Source: Haemonchus contortus
Taxonomy: Eukaryota; Nematoda; Chromadorea; Rhabditida; Trichostrongylidae
Direction: 5' to 3'
DNA: 64,000 nt
NCBI GenBank assembly: GCA_000469685.2
Contig: LS997565.1
Coordinates: 37,661,819-37,725,818, forward strand
Numbering within the stretch: the stretch's first letter is position 1; each line of letters begins with the position of its first letter. Both the position numbers and the translations under genes were made by a program. Under the pieces are notes generated by a model. It was not told where the DNA came from and made no database searches. It saw only the letters and a program-made list of their open reading frames with translations. Below, piece after piece: positions 1-12,313 of this stretch.

Positions 1-87
1 CTCATCACATTTCGTATTTTCGTATTAAAGTTGTGAAAGATATCGCAAAATGTTACATGTCCATATTATTGTACTAGGCTTTTATAG

Positions 88-3000
88 GTCTACTGTGGCA
101 GATGTATCTCTGAAAATTGTAGAACGGAGGCTGGACAGCGGCGAGAAGGTGGGTTTTTTGATTGCGTGTTTCAAAATCGAGAAGAAGATAGCTGTTGATG
201 AAATATCGTCTTAGTTCGCTGTTTCTCAGGAGTACCGTATTGAAATCAGCCGACCAGATGACTTTGAATTTTTGTACGCGGAAGGCATTACTCGGACGAA
301 ATATCAGGTTTGTTTTGACGTGATTTCGGTGGGGAAGGCAAATAGATTTCTCTATGTTTAGACGTTAGCGAAAACGTGGAATCTTAACGTTGATTTCGAC
401 GACTTTCCTGCTCGAATAGTTCGCTTACTTCGAGAACGTGTTGGAGCTACTTCTCCTGTCCAACTCACATGCACTTTGAGCCAAGATCTATCCATTTGCA
501 CGTGAGCGCCTTCTCATTTTTCCTGTTTCCAACCTGGGATTGTAAACTTACTGGCGCGCAGAGTTCCAACTAAGGATCCTGAAAAGTACAGCCACTGATC
601 TTCCAATTATCAGGCGCTGCGAATTCCTTGTAGATGCATAGAAACAGTGCGTAGTGAGGAAACAGAAAGTTTCACAAGATATCATCTTTGCTCAGGTTTG
701 AAATGATCCACATTATTGATATGTATACTGTACGAATGCCAATAGAGTTGAGAGCAGTTCGTGACAAGGATCTGTTGTGTCATATTATCAACAACATGCG
801 TTCTCTACAGGCGAGTTCTCGAATAGGATTAAGACCGATTATAGCAATTATACATGTCGCATTTGAATAGAGTTTGTTTAAGAAGCAACTGTGCAAGCTG
901 AACAAAGAAAGGAAAGACGTTGAAAAGGAAAGGGATGAGTTGAAGTGCATGGTAGACGATTTGAAGGAATTTCGTTTAAAAGCTGATCAAAGAATAGCAG
1001 AGCTGGAACAGAGAGTAAAGGATGCCGAAAAAAGGGCAGCAGATGAAACCTTGCGCAGAGAAGAATTTGAACAAGACCTTCAGGTATTCCCTAGTTGTCT
1101 AAGCAGCCCAAAGCTGGCGGTAATCCAGAGCCAGTGCTCGAAGCGACTTCATCTTACGATAGTTTCGACGTTTCAGTTGGAACGAGATGAACGTGATTCC
1201 GCTTTGAGTACAATTGAGCATTTGAAAGACGAATTGGCAGATGCAGAGAAGAAAGTACGAGAACTCGAAGAAGATCTCGATCAATGTGAAGAAGAGTGCG
1301 AAGAGCTCGAAGGAAAGGTGAGCATGGTTTCTGAAACCAGGAAATGGTTCAGGATTTTATAGATTAACCGCTGTTTTGTGACAAGTACCAAGTTGTTTAT
1401 ATTGGGTTGTAACATAAGTTCGTAGAGTTTTGTGTTAGGGTCATTTTACAACGAATTGCTTTGTTTTTTGGCAAAGTGTATATATTCATTCGAAAGAGCT
1501 CCTTCTCCTCTATAAAATAGTTTTATTCGTTTTTTGGATAATTTAGTTGTACGTCTTTTTTCTGGCTCAGAATTGGAATGTCCAGAAGGAGAAAATCAGC
1601 ATTTTCGACATCTGCTTTTCATCGAGGTCAATAAGCAGCCGAAGCCGCTCGGGACATATGCAATGTGTACGAGGAAGGTCTCCTAGGTGTCTCTGGGTGG
1701 CCCCAGGAGAGGCACCGAAGCCGAGAGTCAAGCAAGATCTTCACTAAAAATAGGTCATGATTTGCGTTTGGTGAGACTGGAAAGGAACGGTGCACTGGGA
1801 AATGCTCGTACGAAATGCTACTGTCAACAAGGAGGTCTACATTGCCCAGCTTGACCGTGTTAGTGTGGCTATTCTGCTGAAAAGACCCGATAGACAAGGT
1901 GAAGTCATCTTGCTCTACGACAACGCCAGGCCCCATAATGCCCAAGTCGTAAAAACAGCACTCCAAAAGCTTGAATGAGAGGTTTTTCAGCATCCACCGT
2001 ACTCTCCGGGTCTTGCACCTACCGACTACCACCTTTCCGCTCTCTGTCGAACCAAATGAGGAGTGTTACCTTCGATGGCGAAGACGTTCTCGAAAACCGG
2101 CTCAACAACTTCTTCGACACCAGACCGTCCGATTTTTGGCGAAACGGCATCAACAAATTGGTCGAGAGATTGGAGGAGGTCGCAAACAGCAACAGGAAGA
2201 TACGTCACTGATTAATTTATTATTATAATTATTGTTTTTTGGTAAAATAAATCTCTGTGAAAAAACTCTACGAACTTATGTTACAACCCAATATTTTCTT
2301 TCCTCTTCTGGAAATAACCATCTTATTGGTACAGCTATTCGACTGGGGTAACCTCTACGATCTTCGAACATCGGTCTTTAGTGGTGAGATTTCGAGCTTC
2401 CAATGCACAATTTCCAAAGGAATGACTGAAATCAAATTCGGTCTACCAATCGAGTGTTCTCTTGTGCGATTTAAAGGCCAACTCGAGAAATTGTAGAATA
2501 ACCGCAACGTTGAGCTTGGAATAGCGATTATCAAATGCAGCTGCGGGGCTTTTTTGTCGTTATAACCGAATGGGCTCATGTTTACAAGGCAACTTATTGT
2601 TCATTCAACAGAGTGAACAAAACCTTTCTGTCTGGAGAAAAATGATTTGTAAATCCTAATATACTTCGAGTAAACTATTTTATATTTTATTGTTTTTACT
2701 TATGTTTATTACTCTTATTTTTACGATTTTTAAAATAATTTTCAGTTGCGGGACTCAGAAGTACAGTGCTGTCGTCTACGTGGAGATAAAGAAAAACTGG
2801 CGATGGCATTGGAGAAAACGAAAAAGGATCTGAGTAAGGCGAATCACGTCATATCCAAATATTTGAAGGTTTGTGAGCTAATCGTCAGTTTCAACCACTC
2901 CTCTGTAAATTTCGGCATTTCAGTAAATTTACAAATTGACTTTTTCAGGGGGACATTCGGAGCCCATCGGAAAGGAGCTTGGATGAAAGGAAAGACGAAA

Positions 3001-3868
3001 TGGCGGCTGACCTGAAAATGAAGGAGTCACTCATTGACGAAATGACGGGTCAGTGTGCTCCTGCATTTCCTTTCACATTACGTTTAATGGTTTTTTGCAG
3101 CTTCAATAGCAGACTATAAGAAAACAATAGATGATTTGAGTAGGGAGAATAAGGAACTCCAAGAAACCTTACAGGTTATGGAAGCTGAACGTGCACGCAA
3201 TGCTCGAGGTAGTCTTATTAAACAGCCACTTATTTCCATGTTCAGAATTTGTTTCCAGTAATTGAAATGTATCGTAATCAACATCGTGTTGGGTCCACGC
3301 TGTCGCCGGGCGTATCTCCACCACTGCTTCCTGTACTGGGTACGATTGGTGGCCGAACTAGTCCGTTACTTGGATGTGTGCCTACGACACCGAGCAACTT
3401 CCGGAACGTATTGGGACGGACCCTGGTAGGTACTTTTTGAAATTTCCGCAAGACGACCATCGTCTGCTGTTTACTTCTCATACGTTAGCACAGATCAGAT
3501 ACACCTTCAGTGTTATTTCAACTCTTTTCTTCTTGCGGTTAGGTTGGTCGAAGCCGAGTGATTGTTTTATATGATCTAATTCTCAATTTGGGCGCATGTT
3601 TACTTTTCGTTCAAAAACTTCTCATAAAACTACAACATCAGTAGTAAAATTTGCTCCTAAATCCTTCATATCTGAGAATGTTCAATTCAGCAGTGTTCGA
3701 TCCATAGCCACTAGCCCCACCACTAAGAAACATTTTTCTTTATGAGTATCTAAATACAGAAAACTTGCATTTCAGCAATCAAATACAGCTCTGCTAACAC
3801 CATCAATACGATCAACTCCTCCAGCACTACAGGGGAAATTTACGAATTCTGATGGCAGAGAAAAGTAG
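88..3868 (+). CDS. sas-6: SAS-6 centriole assembly protein, 5' end outside window
   Basis: Eleven exons, all phase-compatible: 88-148, 230-307, 362-501, 696-810, 871-1083, 1177-1317, 2746-2868, 2949-3048, 3101-3208, 3259-3425, 3776-3868 (TAG). The first four encode the globular SAS-6 head; recognisable stretches are EISRPDDFEFLYAEG and NVDFDDFPARIVRLL, like the C. elegans protein. The middle exons encode an uninterrupted heptad-rich coiled coil (KERKDVEKERDELK, ELEEDLDQCEEECEELEG). The last two give a Ser/Pro/Thr-rich tail. About 445 residues are visible and the first exon(s) lie left of the window. SAS-6 dimers assemble the ninefold centriole cartwheel. The intron after 810 has a GC donor (CAG|GCGAGT). 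Intron 1318-2745 carries a mariner remnant. The identification rests on remembered family sequence; the exon chain is read directly. Confidence 0.9.
1402..2291 (+). mobile_element. Internally deleted mariner-family DNA transposon
   Basis: Inverted termini at 1402-1431 and 2262-2291 match over 30 bp (starting TTGGGTTGTAACATAAGTTC) and are flanked by TA at 1400-1401 and 2292-2293, the standard mariner target duplication. Between them lie only decayed pieces of the C-terminal half of a transposase (APGEAPKPRVKQDL, LLYDNARPHNAQVVKTALQ, then LAPTDYH in another frame), covering the second and third catalytic aspartate regions. The N-terminal DNA-binding half is missing. At 890 bp it is shorter than the usual ~1.3 kb and has frameshifts and stops, so it cannot encode a transposase. 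It sits in a sas-6 intron. Confidence 0.92.
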
Positions 3869-4313
3869 GAGAAACCCTATCAAGTGCTATACTTAAATGT
3901 ATGAAATCTTGATAAGCCATCCTTTTTCAGTATACCACCTCCTCTTGGCATTGGTCCAACAGTAGCACCACCAAAGTGATAATGAGCCAGACTCTTCACT
4001 GATTTAGTGTAACAATTTTCTGTTGAATTATATTTATAGGCCGTTGCCTTTGACTTCCATAGGTATATCACTAACTGATCCATGCATGCTCACCTTTCGA
4101 ATATCTTCGAAACTGTTATAATTTACGTTCATATCACTGTGTATAAGTTTTACATAGCTTGTTAGCGATGATCTCACTTATAAACACTTGTGCATATAAA
4201 ATTTATAGGTCTACTTGTGTATCTTCTATATTATGAATGAAATGTGAAAATATCAGCGTATCAACATCACAGGGATCTTACCACGTAAATTAGGAACTCC
4301 TTGAGTTCGTCAT
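3869..4313. other. Intergenic gap between convergent sas-6 and LACTB
   Basis: A 445-bp AT-rich stretch between two converging stop codons. It should hold both 3' UTRs. I see no gene, no repeat and no clear canonical AATAAA. Confidence 0.6.
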
Positions 4314-7300
4314 CTAATCTCTGAAAATCTCCTCTATTTCTTTAGCTAAATTGAGCAGTGAAGTGTCCTGAAGGTTGCAAAGCATTACTACGCATACTCC
4401 AGCTGGAATTTCTTGATCAGATGTTTTCGAGGTAGGACGAATAAGTAGTACTGATGATGCACCAACGGCTCCACCAGTATGGTACCATAGTCCGCCAAGA
4501 GAGCTAAAAATGTGTCATTAGAAATACACTTGGAGTCCAATTTGCTCGCACGGTACTGCGCAAGTCCGAGAATTAGAAAGAATTCTAGACAGTCGAACCT
4601 TGCTTTGTCGCCTCCTTTGTAGTCATCACCAGGTATGCGCATCCAACCGAGTCCTGCAAGCGTCCTATTGTTCACAGATATTTCTCCTTTCCACAGTTGT
4701 TGAATCACATCCTTTTTCAGAAAAGCGTTTTTAGAAGTCGGGCCGGCTTGATGGCTAAATGGGTGTTTTCTAAATCTCCCATTCAAAGATTAATCCAGTT
4801 TCTCCCATTTCGCCTTCATGTTGGAATCACAGTACACCGTGCCACCCATGTGTTCGCCTGTAGCCCTCACATTGAGCTCGGTCACGAAATGTTGCGAGAG
4901 CTTACAGCCAGACGTTTTCAACGATTCCGGGTTACGGTATCAGAGCTGAGCAAACATAACAATATGCTTAGAACAAACAGTGAGCTGCCCACCTGTAGAG
5001 AATAGCGTTTGCAAAAGTGAGAAGATCCGTTACATTAGAAAGAATACCACCACCAGCCCATTTGTACGAGTTGTTCACTTCAGAGCAGTTTTCTAGGATG
5101 TGCTTCTTATTGCGCTTGTAGTAGCTAAAGATGGATCATTAGAATGAGACGTAATTAGGGAAAGTCGGTCTTGAAACCTATTCAGAATAAGGAACCCACC
5201 TTGCCCGATGTGGGATGACTTTGCTATTGACATCGAGAGTAGTGTATCTCATTCCTAATTCAAATGCAAGGTCTTCAACCAGTGTCTTGAATTCCTTTCC
5301 CGAAGCTTTCTCCAGGACCGCGCTGACGAGAGTGAATCCGTGAGTTGTATACCTGGAGGGTTACGATAGTTCTGATTTCGTTCATTGAATCGTTAAACTA
5401 TGGAGCACGTAATCGAAAATGAGACCTGAGGGCGCAAAATCGATACCTATCTTCAAACTACGTGTCAGTCTGGTAGTACATTAAGCATGTAGTTCCGCAA
5501 AAATGGGAAGTCAATTAATGTTGTAACTACAATTTTCAAAATCGAAAACATGGATTTGCTCAACTTGAACTTGGTGCCTGGCTCCGATAGCAGTTCATCG
5601 TCTTTGAACATCGTCAACGCATCTGTTACGGTGGCATAATTTACATTTGAGAGGAATTCCTTATCTTCAGAGTCACTTGGTGCAGGTTCCTCGAGGTCTT
5701 TTTTCTGGTCAGCCTTGATCTGGAAAAGAGTTGACGCTTACTGACAGACTTGCTTTTAACTCAACTACTGACCCATGAGTCATCCGGATAGGCATATCAA
5801 ACGGATTTCAATGGCCATGATAGTTGATCATCTTTACAATTTTGATGGATAATCTACTCTTTCGTCTTTAGTAGGTGGCGGGAAGACAGACTGTCTCTTC
5901 GGGTGGGTTACATGGTGTCAGGAATGGTGGGGGACAGACGAGAGGCTGAGAAGAAACAGCAGACTGGAATCAACACTTCAACCCCGGCCGGAGGTTCATT
6001 TTACCTTACTGCTTTTATTACTTAAAGTGACTTCCTGCTCTAGGGGTATCTTCATCTAATGAGCCAACTACATTAAGCATTTGCATTTTCCACTTCCAAT
6101 CCAAGACAGCGTCCTTCAGTCGCGTCCTTTCATCAAGAGAACCTTTCTCCTCAATACTCAAACGCCTTTTCAAGGTTAGCGTAATAATTAAGCAAACACC
6201 GTTGATTCGTTCATTTCCCGTACACCCACATGTGCGGAGATGCGCGCGCGAAATCGCGCGACGATTAAATACTACAACTTCCTTGTATCGATCATATCGA
6301 TGTGCTTCTCAGCCCTAACTCTGAGCCTCGTCGCTGTACTGTGCACATGCTTTATGTCTCGGCGATAAACGCCAGTGTAGCCCAAACCGCCTTGAACATT
6401 GTCCCGCAGTTTGCACCACGCCAAGGGTGAATATCCTCTCCCCCCTTATATCAGTCGTTCAATGGAAATTGTTCAGTGTAGTTGCGGTCATAGCGCAATG
6501 CGTGACGGCGCGACGTCGCACTGTGACGACGACTTGGCGGCGGCAGCTGCTATTGCAAAGATCGCTCCCGTTTCACATCAACATTCCAGCCGCGAGGCGT
6601 GCCCTCGCAGTCATGTGCTGGGCGGTCGTTGCTTCAGGTTGATATTCTAGATTTTCTATAGCTTTCTTATAGATTTGAAGGATGTCGTTGGTTTCTTCTT
6701 CTATTCGTCTACTGACGAAAGTTCCTCCTGCCGTTCTCGCAACTCAAGCATGTTATCATGAAAAAGTGGGTTTCCATTTCTTTTCAAAGCCCAACGCTTG
6801 TTTCAATTCGAATCATACCCTTCAGGTAATCGACCACTATGAAAATCCGCGTAACGTTGGCTCGTTGGATAAAAATGACCCATCTGTTGGTACCGGCATT
6901 GTTGGTGCTCCAGCCTGTGGTGATGTAATGAAACTTCAAATTAAGGTGAGTGCGGAGAATCGATTTCTTATAAAGAGCTTTTCGGTAAATATCACAACTG
7001 ATTTTTGTTGCCCCTAGTTAGTGTTTGCTTTACGATTTTAGTGAATTTTCGTGAATCAAATCATAGCGATTAATTAAAACTTTTGTACTAGGGCACTATT
7101 GGAAATGTCCTCTGTGAAATATGTGAATTTAATTAATACTTTGCTTAGTCTTCAGGGATTTTGTTATGAAACCAAGTCAGGGCACAGCCTCGTAATTTTT
7201 TCAAGGTTGACGAAAATGGCAAAATCGTTGATGCCAAATTCAAAACGTTCGGATGTGGCTCTGCGATCGCATCGAGCAGCTTGGCAACTGAATGGATTAA

Positions 7301-10300
7301 TGGAAAAACGGTCGACGATGCCGCAAAAATTAAAAATGACCAAATAGCCAAGGAACTCTGCCTACCACCGGTCAAACTACACTGTTCAAGTAAGTGATTA
7401 TAGTAATTTCAGTTTGTGATAGCAGCTGTAATATTAGATGGCTCATCGTTGTATCGAGCACATACAGTTGTTGGCTCTCTTGCTTCTAGCTCCATCACGG
7501 GCCATTTCACCTGATAAGCCTCTTGTAAGGGTCACGATCGATTTTGAAACTTGATGCTGCCCACCTTCACGCCCAGCAGAAGTCAACCTGGCTGTTTTTT
7601 ATTAAACAGCAGTTTGTAGCGCAATGGAGCAGCGAGCAGAAGGGCCAGAAGGAAACGAGAAGGGATCAACTTCATTTACATGTAATTTGAAGTGGGAACA
7701 TAGTAAGATCGTGTGGATGTCACGTTCTTAGACTGATCGTAAGTGATTATTTAACCCAAAGCGGTTGCTAGGGACGTCCAATGAGGAGTCCTACGCATAC
7801 ACGCTCTGAGTCCGAAACTGGGGCAAAAACTCCACTTTGCTCTGCCAACTCACCCGATTTACTGATGATCATTTACTTTATACAATTACAAAACAGGGCA
7901 TTTGCAGTCTGCTATATATAGTTAGGACAAGTACTTGTAGTGCTGGCTCAAGATGCGATTCAAGCGGCGCTGAACGACTACAAAAAGAAACAGAAGAACA
8001 AAACAGCTACCAGCGACTGAGTTCTTGCGAGTTTTGTTATATAACATTATCGAAATAGTTATTCCTTAGAAAGTGAATTACATATTTAACTAGATTTGTA
8101 ATAGAGACAGTAGAGAGGGTGTATTTCTTGTACGACTAGTTGAACTGGTGCTGTACAACTTAATAATTTTGCACCGAATATTTCCTGTTGCACTTTCATG
8201 ACGAGGTAAATCTGTCAATTAAATGCGAAGCTTTTGACGGAGCGTATTTTGCTTTGTATACTAATTCATGCCAATATTTTGGAATAAATGTTAGTCTTCG
8301 CATAATTCTAATTCACAAAATAGAAGGCGATTTCGCTAGATAAATTGAAATTTTTGAAGACTTACTTCTTCCTCCTTTTTCTTGTAATGCCGAATGCCTG
8401 CGGTATGCGATAATAGTTGACGTGTAGTTATTTGCACAGCCTTCCCATCAACTTTTTTATTGGGGAACTCAGGCAGGTAAGTCTAAATTGGGAGGAAATT
8501 GTTATGCTTATACCGGCATCGGAATTACCCTTACCTGTATCGGTTTGTCTAAATCTAGCTTTCCGTCTTGCACAAGCCTAGCAGTGATTGCTGCAGTGAG
8601 CGGTTTGCTGATACTGGCAATTCGCATAACCTAGCAGTTACATAAATTTAGCAAATAAAGATATGCTCAATTGTTTGTGCACATTCCTCCGAGTACATTG
8701 GCGAGTCTCCGGGCTCAAGGATAGACGTACCGTGTCTTCGGTGCAACGACTTCCACTTTCTAGATTAGCAAACCCAAAGCCTTGACGCCATACTATTCGA
8801 CCGTTTACACTCACACCTATGGAAAGTCCAGGTATACCAGCGATCACCTGAAAAGAAAAGTCTTGAAAGTGGTATAAGCACTTCTACTATCTCGTCTTAT
8901 CTTAAGGAAAATCAACAGTTCAAGGCTACATCATGTATGCCAAAGAGTAGATACCGAAAACCAAAGAATATTTTGTTAGTTTTTTCAGTTGTTATACTCT
9001 TCTTCCTTTATCTGTAATCCAGTCACCCTTTATGACACATTGAAGTTACTATGGGAAAGAGAAAGTGTAGTGATCTAACAGCAATTATCAAATGTTATCA
9101 ACTGCTATCACACCTTGACAACGAAAATCAACGATCCCAACCTATTTCACATCACCCGTCAAATCGTCAACGCTTCAGTACTGAAATGAAAGGCATCACA
9201 GACTTAGTGACTCTCGCCTTTCATGGCTCCTAATCAGCCTTAATCAGTTCTCGACACCAACCATCTTCATTTTCCATTCACGTCATTTTCCACTCCACGC
9301 ACCCTACCGTGTGTCCACTATTAACCCGAAGAGGGAGACAGACTCAGCAGTTAATACCCTCTGAGGCTCCAAATTAGTCGCCATCATTGTAAACATTTCC
9401 TGTCACCGCGATCCCGTCACACCATACATCATCCACCGAGGAGTCAAGGTTCTACTTTTTACAGTGGTGGCGTAGCCAACTCAGTGACTATTATTCCATA
9501 TCTCCTTATTGGTCCATATCTGTTCTTTGTGGGCGGAGGTGGTGTAGTGGGAAGTGACGACTATATCACACGCACGGTCAGGAGTTGGAATCCCGGATCG
9601 ATGCCCGCCTGGGTCAACCAAGCCTTCCATCCCTCCGGGGTCGGTGAATTGGTATCATACTCGTCTGGGAGGATAAAAGCACTGACTTGTATATGGGCTG
9701 GCCACAGCAAGTCATTTTATAGGCCACATACGCACTCATTACGCCACTACGATTCTGAATGGAAGTCAAGTGCGGGGGAGCATCCCTCAGAAGGAATTGA
9801 TTAACGCCAAAAACTTTATCCTTTATCCTTATCCGTTCCTTGCAATCCCTGTCCCTTCACATCCAACATCACCTACCGAGGTACCAGAATTCCCCTGCTA
9901 ACACGAAGGGTGTAAGAAACTCTTGGTTACTTAAGGGCTACTTATGAGCTAGTATGAATGTTAGCACTTACCATCAATGTTCCCATACTGCCGCCTATGT
10001 CCCTTACGAAATTGAATGCTCTAGTTCCGAGGATCAGTGATTTAAAATCAAACACACACTCCTACACGAGATCTACGTGTGTCTAAAAGTGGTGTTGCAA
10101 GTTTCAAATGTTGCAATTACTGAGGCCAGCACTCGTAAGGTTCGTAATTCGTTAGAGAAAGAAAAGACGAGCTTTCCCGTCATTGATCTATCCCATCGTA
10201 GGATGCGTCACGCGTTTGGTTTCCATTCAGAATCGTAATGGCGTTTGAATGTGTATGACTTGAGGTAGGTGCAAGCGTGTTCTAGTCGCTAGCTTATCGA

Positions 10301-12145
10301 CCAACCAACGACAAAGAGATTAAAAGGTTGGTTGACATAGGCGTGTATCAGTGCGGTATTTAATCATTAGGTCATGGGCCTGATAGTGCGATTCAGTCTG
10401 TCCAGTGATTTGATGTTTTTTAGATCATTGCCATGAAAAATACCATTACTGAGAGGCCTTAAGAAGGCGTAAGTTTTCTTTCCTTCTCATTTCGCTCTTT
10501 TCTTTGGAAGGTGTCGAGTCCCTTGCCTAAGTGCCACGGGAAATGGGCATTAAGTCGTTTAAGACAGAGGGACGCCGTTGTTTCATTGCAAAACGGAACC
10601 GATCTTTAGATTCTCGGTGGGAATGGGAGGTCTCAGAACAACTCGTGACGTCACGGGTAAACATTGGAAGCGATTCCGGGAGCTGGAATTTCTGAAGGAA
10701 GCTAGGCGAAGGGCCCGACAAAAGCGAAAAAAAGGTTCAGAAAGGGGGCGAGCACAGGATTAAGGATGCTCAAACACGTTAGCGCAGATTGACGTGTTAA
10801 GACGCTTTTTATAAATCATTGATTTACTTGTCAGTTAACATGACAAATGGCATGTCTGACATGTCAAGTGTACGATTCTTCCATCCGTCTCATCTACGAC
10901 ATACTCGACCATTCCGAATTGGGGGAGGCGCGAAGTCATCAGTAAACATACATTTATCAGTAACTAGTAAAAACATGGCAAACATGTTATGAATTGACCA
11001 ACACGTTCACTTTGGCTTTTTGACTCGTTTTTCTCTATAAATACCCATCGACATGGACTTATCCTCTCAGTTTTGATTTTTTTGGTTGTGGTTGATCACG
11101 ATTTAACCGAGATTAACTTATCCACGCTTGGCAACCCAGGAATGAAGCGAAATTTCAGCAAAAGTAGCTCTTTTGGCTTTAAATTGGGAAAACTCTCATG
11201 ATATGTTAATCATGTTTCGTCATTTATCAAATTCGGGTCTACGATTCTGAATGAATCGGATGCGAATCGATCAATGCCAAAAAAGCTTCGGATTTCGAGA
11301 CTCAAATCAGCTGCCTGGTGAGAGGTTTCTCCTTCAGTAAGTCGTTCTAATTTGTCCAATTTGCGAAAGGCGATCGACCTCTAAACTAAAAATTGTCTTT
11401 AAAAATGGCCGTGCCGTACGTTAAAAACTACGACTGTGTTTAAAGAGCATTTTTAATTTAGAGGTCGATCGCCTTTCACAAATTGGACAAATTAGACAAA
11501 ACCGGTTAATTCTACACGGTTGGTTCTGTTACTGTCTATGATTTTATTTTTATTTCTGCCATGCTGTACTGTAAAGTGTCACATTGCGACATCATATAAA
11601 AATGAAAATGGTCATTTTTCTTCGGCAGCTAGATCAATTCGAAGCAATGGTGCTCTACACTTATGAGCTGGGTACGCCACAATCTTCAAAAAAAAAAATA
11701 CTTGAGCGAACTGATTGACGGCAGATCACGCTAAGCCAACGAACTCAGGACGAGAAAGTACGGGTGAACTAGATAGATAAGCCCCCATATACTATGTATC
11801 TACCAAGATGCCAGAACTACCAATGCAACTTAAAGTGGAGGTACACGCATGCTTCGAAGACCAAGTTTAACCGCAAAGATAAAACTTTAAGCTGGCAACC
11901 TATTGACTTCACCCTTATCTCGACTCACTGATATTCTCGTAAGATGAATAACCAAGTGTTGTTAAAGTTACCATCTGTCGCACAATCGCATTTCTGGCCT
12001 TCTGTTTTCTCGCTTCCAATGACAGCGGTTGCTCCACCATTTTTCCACTAGCTTTTTGACTGTTAACTATGGAATCCTTGTTGGCCACACCAAAAGCAAC
12101 TGCTGTGGCCGCAAGAGCCGCAGGCGGAATGTATTTATACCACAT
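4314..12145 (-). CDS. LACTB: LACTB-like mitochondrial serine beta-lactamase-family protein
   Basis: Nine phase-matched exons: 12145-11972, 8847-8731, 8630-8535, 8482-8366, 5719-5565, 5352-5200, 5124-4993, 4754-4599, 4503-4314 (TAG); 429 residues predicted. Exon 1 starts [20 protein letters not shown], a hydrophobic segment fitting a mitochondrial or membrane leader. The catalytic SxxK motif is SISK ([14 protein letters not shown]). Then follow [11 protein letters not shown], a Lys/Glu-rich insertion, EPGTKF and [21 protein letters not shown] and, in the last exon, [14 protein letters not shown], equivalent to the KTG-like motif. Human LACTB has the same blocks in the same order; it is a filament-forming mitochondrial peptidase-like protein. 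Intron 5720-8365 contains iscu-1 on the other strand; intron 8848-11971 contains SINE copies and a hairpin. The start was chosen as the first ATG after a TTTGCAG acceptor at 12187-12188. Confidence 0.9.
5720..6681. other. LACTB intron sequence upstream of iscu-1
   Basis: No gene supported. A short minus-strand open stretch (about 6040-6190, containing [16 protein letters not shown]) is not needed to join the LACTB exons, whose phases already match. The part before 6682 must hold the iscu-1 promoter. An acceptor-like TTCTTATAG nine bases before the iscu-1 ATG could serve SL trans-splicing. A GC-alternating patch occurs near 6240-6265. Confidence 0.4.
6682..8020 (+). CDS. iscu-1: Iron-sulfur cluster assembly scaffold ISCU, mitochondrial
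   Basis: Four phase-matched exons, 6682-6765, 6826-6945, 7206-7389, 7941-8020 (TGA), give 155 residues. Exon 1 encodes a basic, Ser-rich mitochondrial presequence. Exon 2 begins [15 protein letters not shown] and contains GAPACGD with the first cluster-ligand Cys and its Asp. Exon 3 has [11 protein letters not shown] with the second Cys and ends LPPVKLHCS, which holds the HSC70/HSCB chaperone-recognition LPPVK and the third Cys. Exon 4 encodes the C-terminal helix ALNDYKKKQ. All ligand residues are present. ISCU receives sulfur from NFS1-ISD11-ACP and builds [2Fe-2S] clusters in the matrix. The whole gene lies inside a LACTB intron on the opposite strand. Confidence 0.97.
9528..9835 (+). repeat. 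tRNA-derived SINE, near full length
   Basis: Starts GGGCGGAGGTGGTGTAGTGG, a tRNA-like 5' end with a Pol III A box. A decayed B box follows at about 9581-9594 (GGAGTTGGAATCCC). The family body includes CTCGTCTGGGAGGATAAAAG and CACTACGATTCTGAATGGAA, and it ends in a short TTTATCC-type tandem tail. The same body recurs at about a dozen other places in the window. Confidence 0.85.
10195..10400 (-). repeat. Diverged copy of the tRNA-derived SINE
   Basis: On the minus strand this matches the family at TTACGATTCTGAATGGAAA and further diverged body sequence, including GGTTGGTTGACATAGGCG on the plus strand. The head is badly decayed. Limits are approximate. Confidence 0.55.
11346..11496. repeat. Palindromic hairpin element (MITE-like)
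   Basis: Arms of about 47 bp at 11346-11392 and 11448-11496 are reverse complements with few mismatches (left begins TCTAATTTGTCCAATTTG; right ends CAAATTGGACAAATTAGA). The spacer is about 55 bp. It lies in a LACTB intron. No transposase and no certain target duplication are visible. Confidence 0.75.
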
Positions 12146-12313
12146 GACCCTATATGCGTAAAATGACTGTGTGAAGTTAGTAACCACTGCAAAGCAAGCA
12201 AGGTATCACTAGTAAAAACTACTTAATATTATTTTTGGCACACTGCGAACAGTATTTGACCATTCAAACAGTTTATTAGAAGTTATAGATACAACTACTC
12301 TTTATATACATAA
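12146..12313 (-). promoter_or_regulatory. Operon-type intercistronic region between icap-1 and LACTB
   Basis: Only 168 bp separate the icap-1 stop from the LACTB ATG on the same strand. On the minus strand an AATAAA (forward 12272-12277) lies about 37 nt after the icap-1 stop. About 85 nt further on is a CTTTGCAG acceptor (AG at forward 12188-12187), and the first downstream ATG is the LACTB start. This order and spacing match C. elegans operons, where SL2 is trans-spliced to the downstream gene. SL2 use is inferred. Confidence 0.6.

Larger units (their letters stand above)
8848..11971. other. Long LACTB intron with repeats
   Basis: 3.1 kb between LACTB exons 1 and 2. It contains a full-length SINE copy (9528-9835), a diverged one (10195-10400) and a palindrome (11346-11496). 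I found no coding exon; the open frames here have no recognisable content. Confidence 0.6.

Noticed and set aside
6040..6190. Possible extra LACTB exon with [16 protein letters not shown]
   Set aside because: The flanking LACTB exons 8482-8366 and 5719-5565 already join in phase 0 and the stretch does not match LACTB; kept only as a note.
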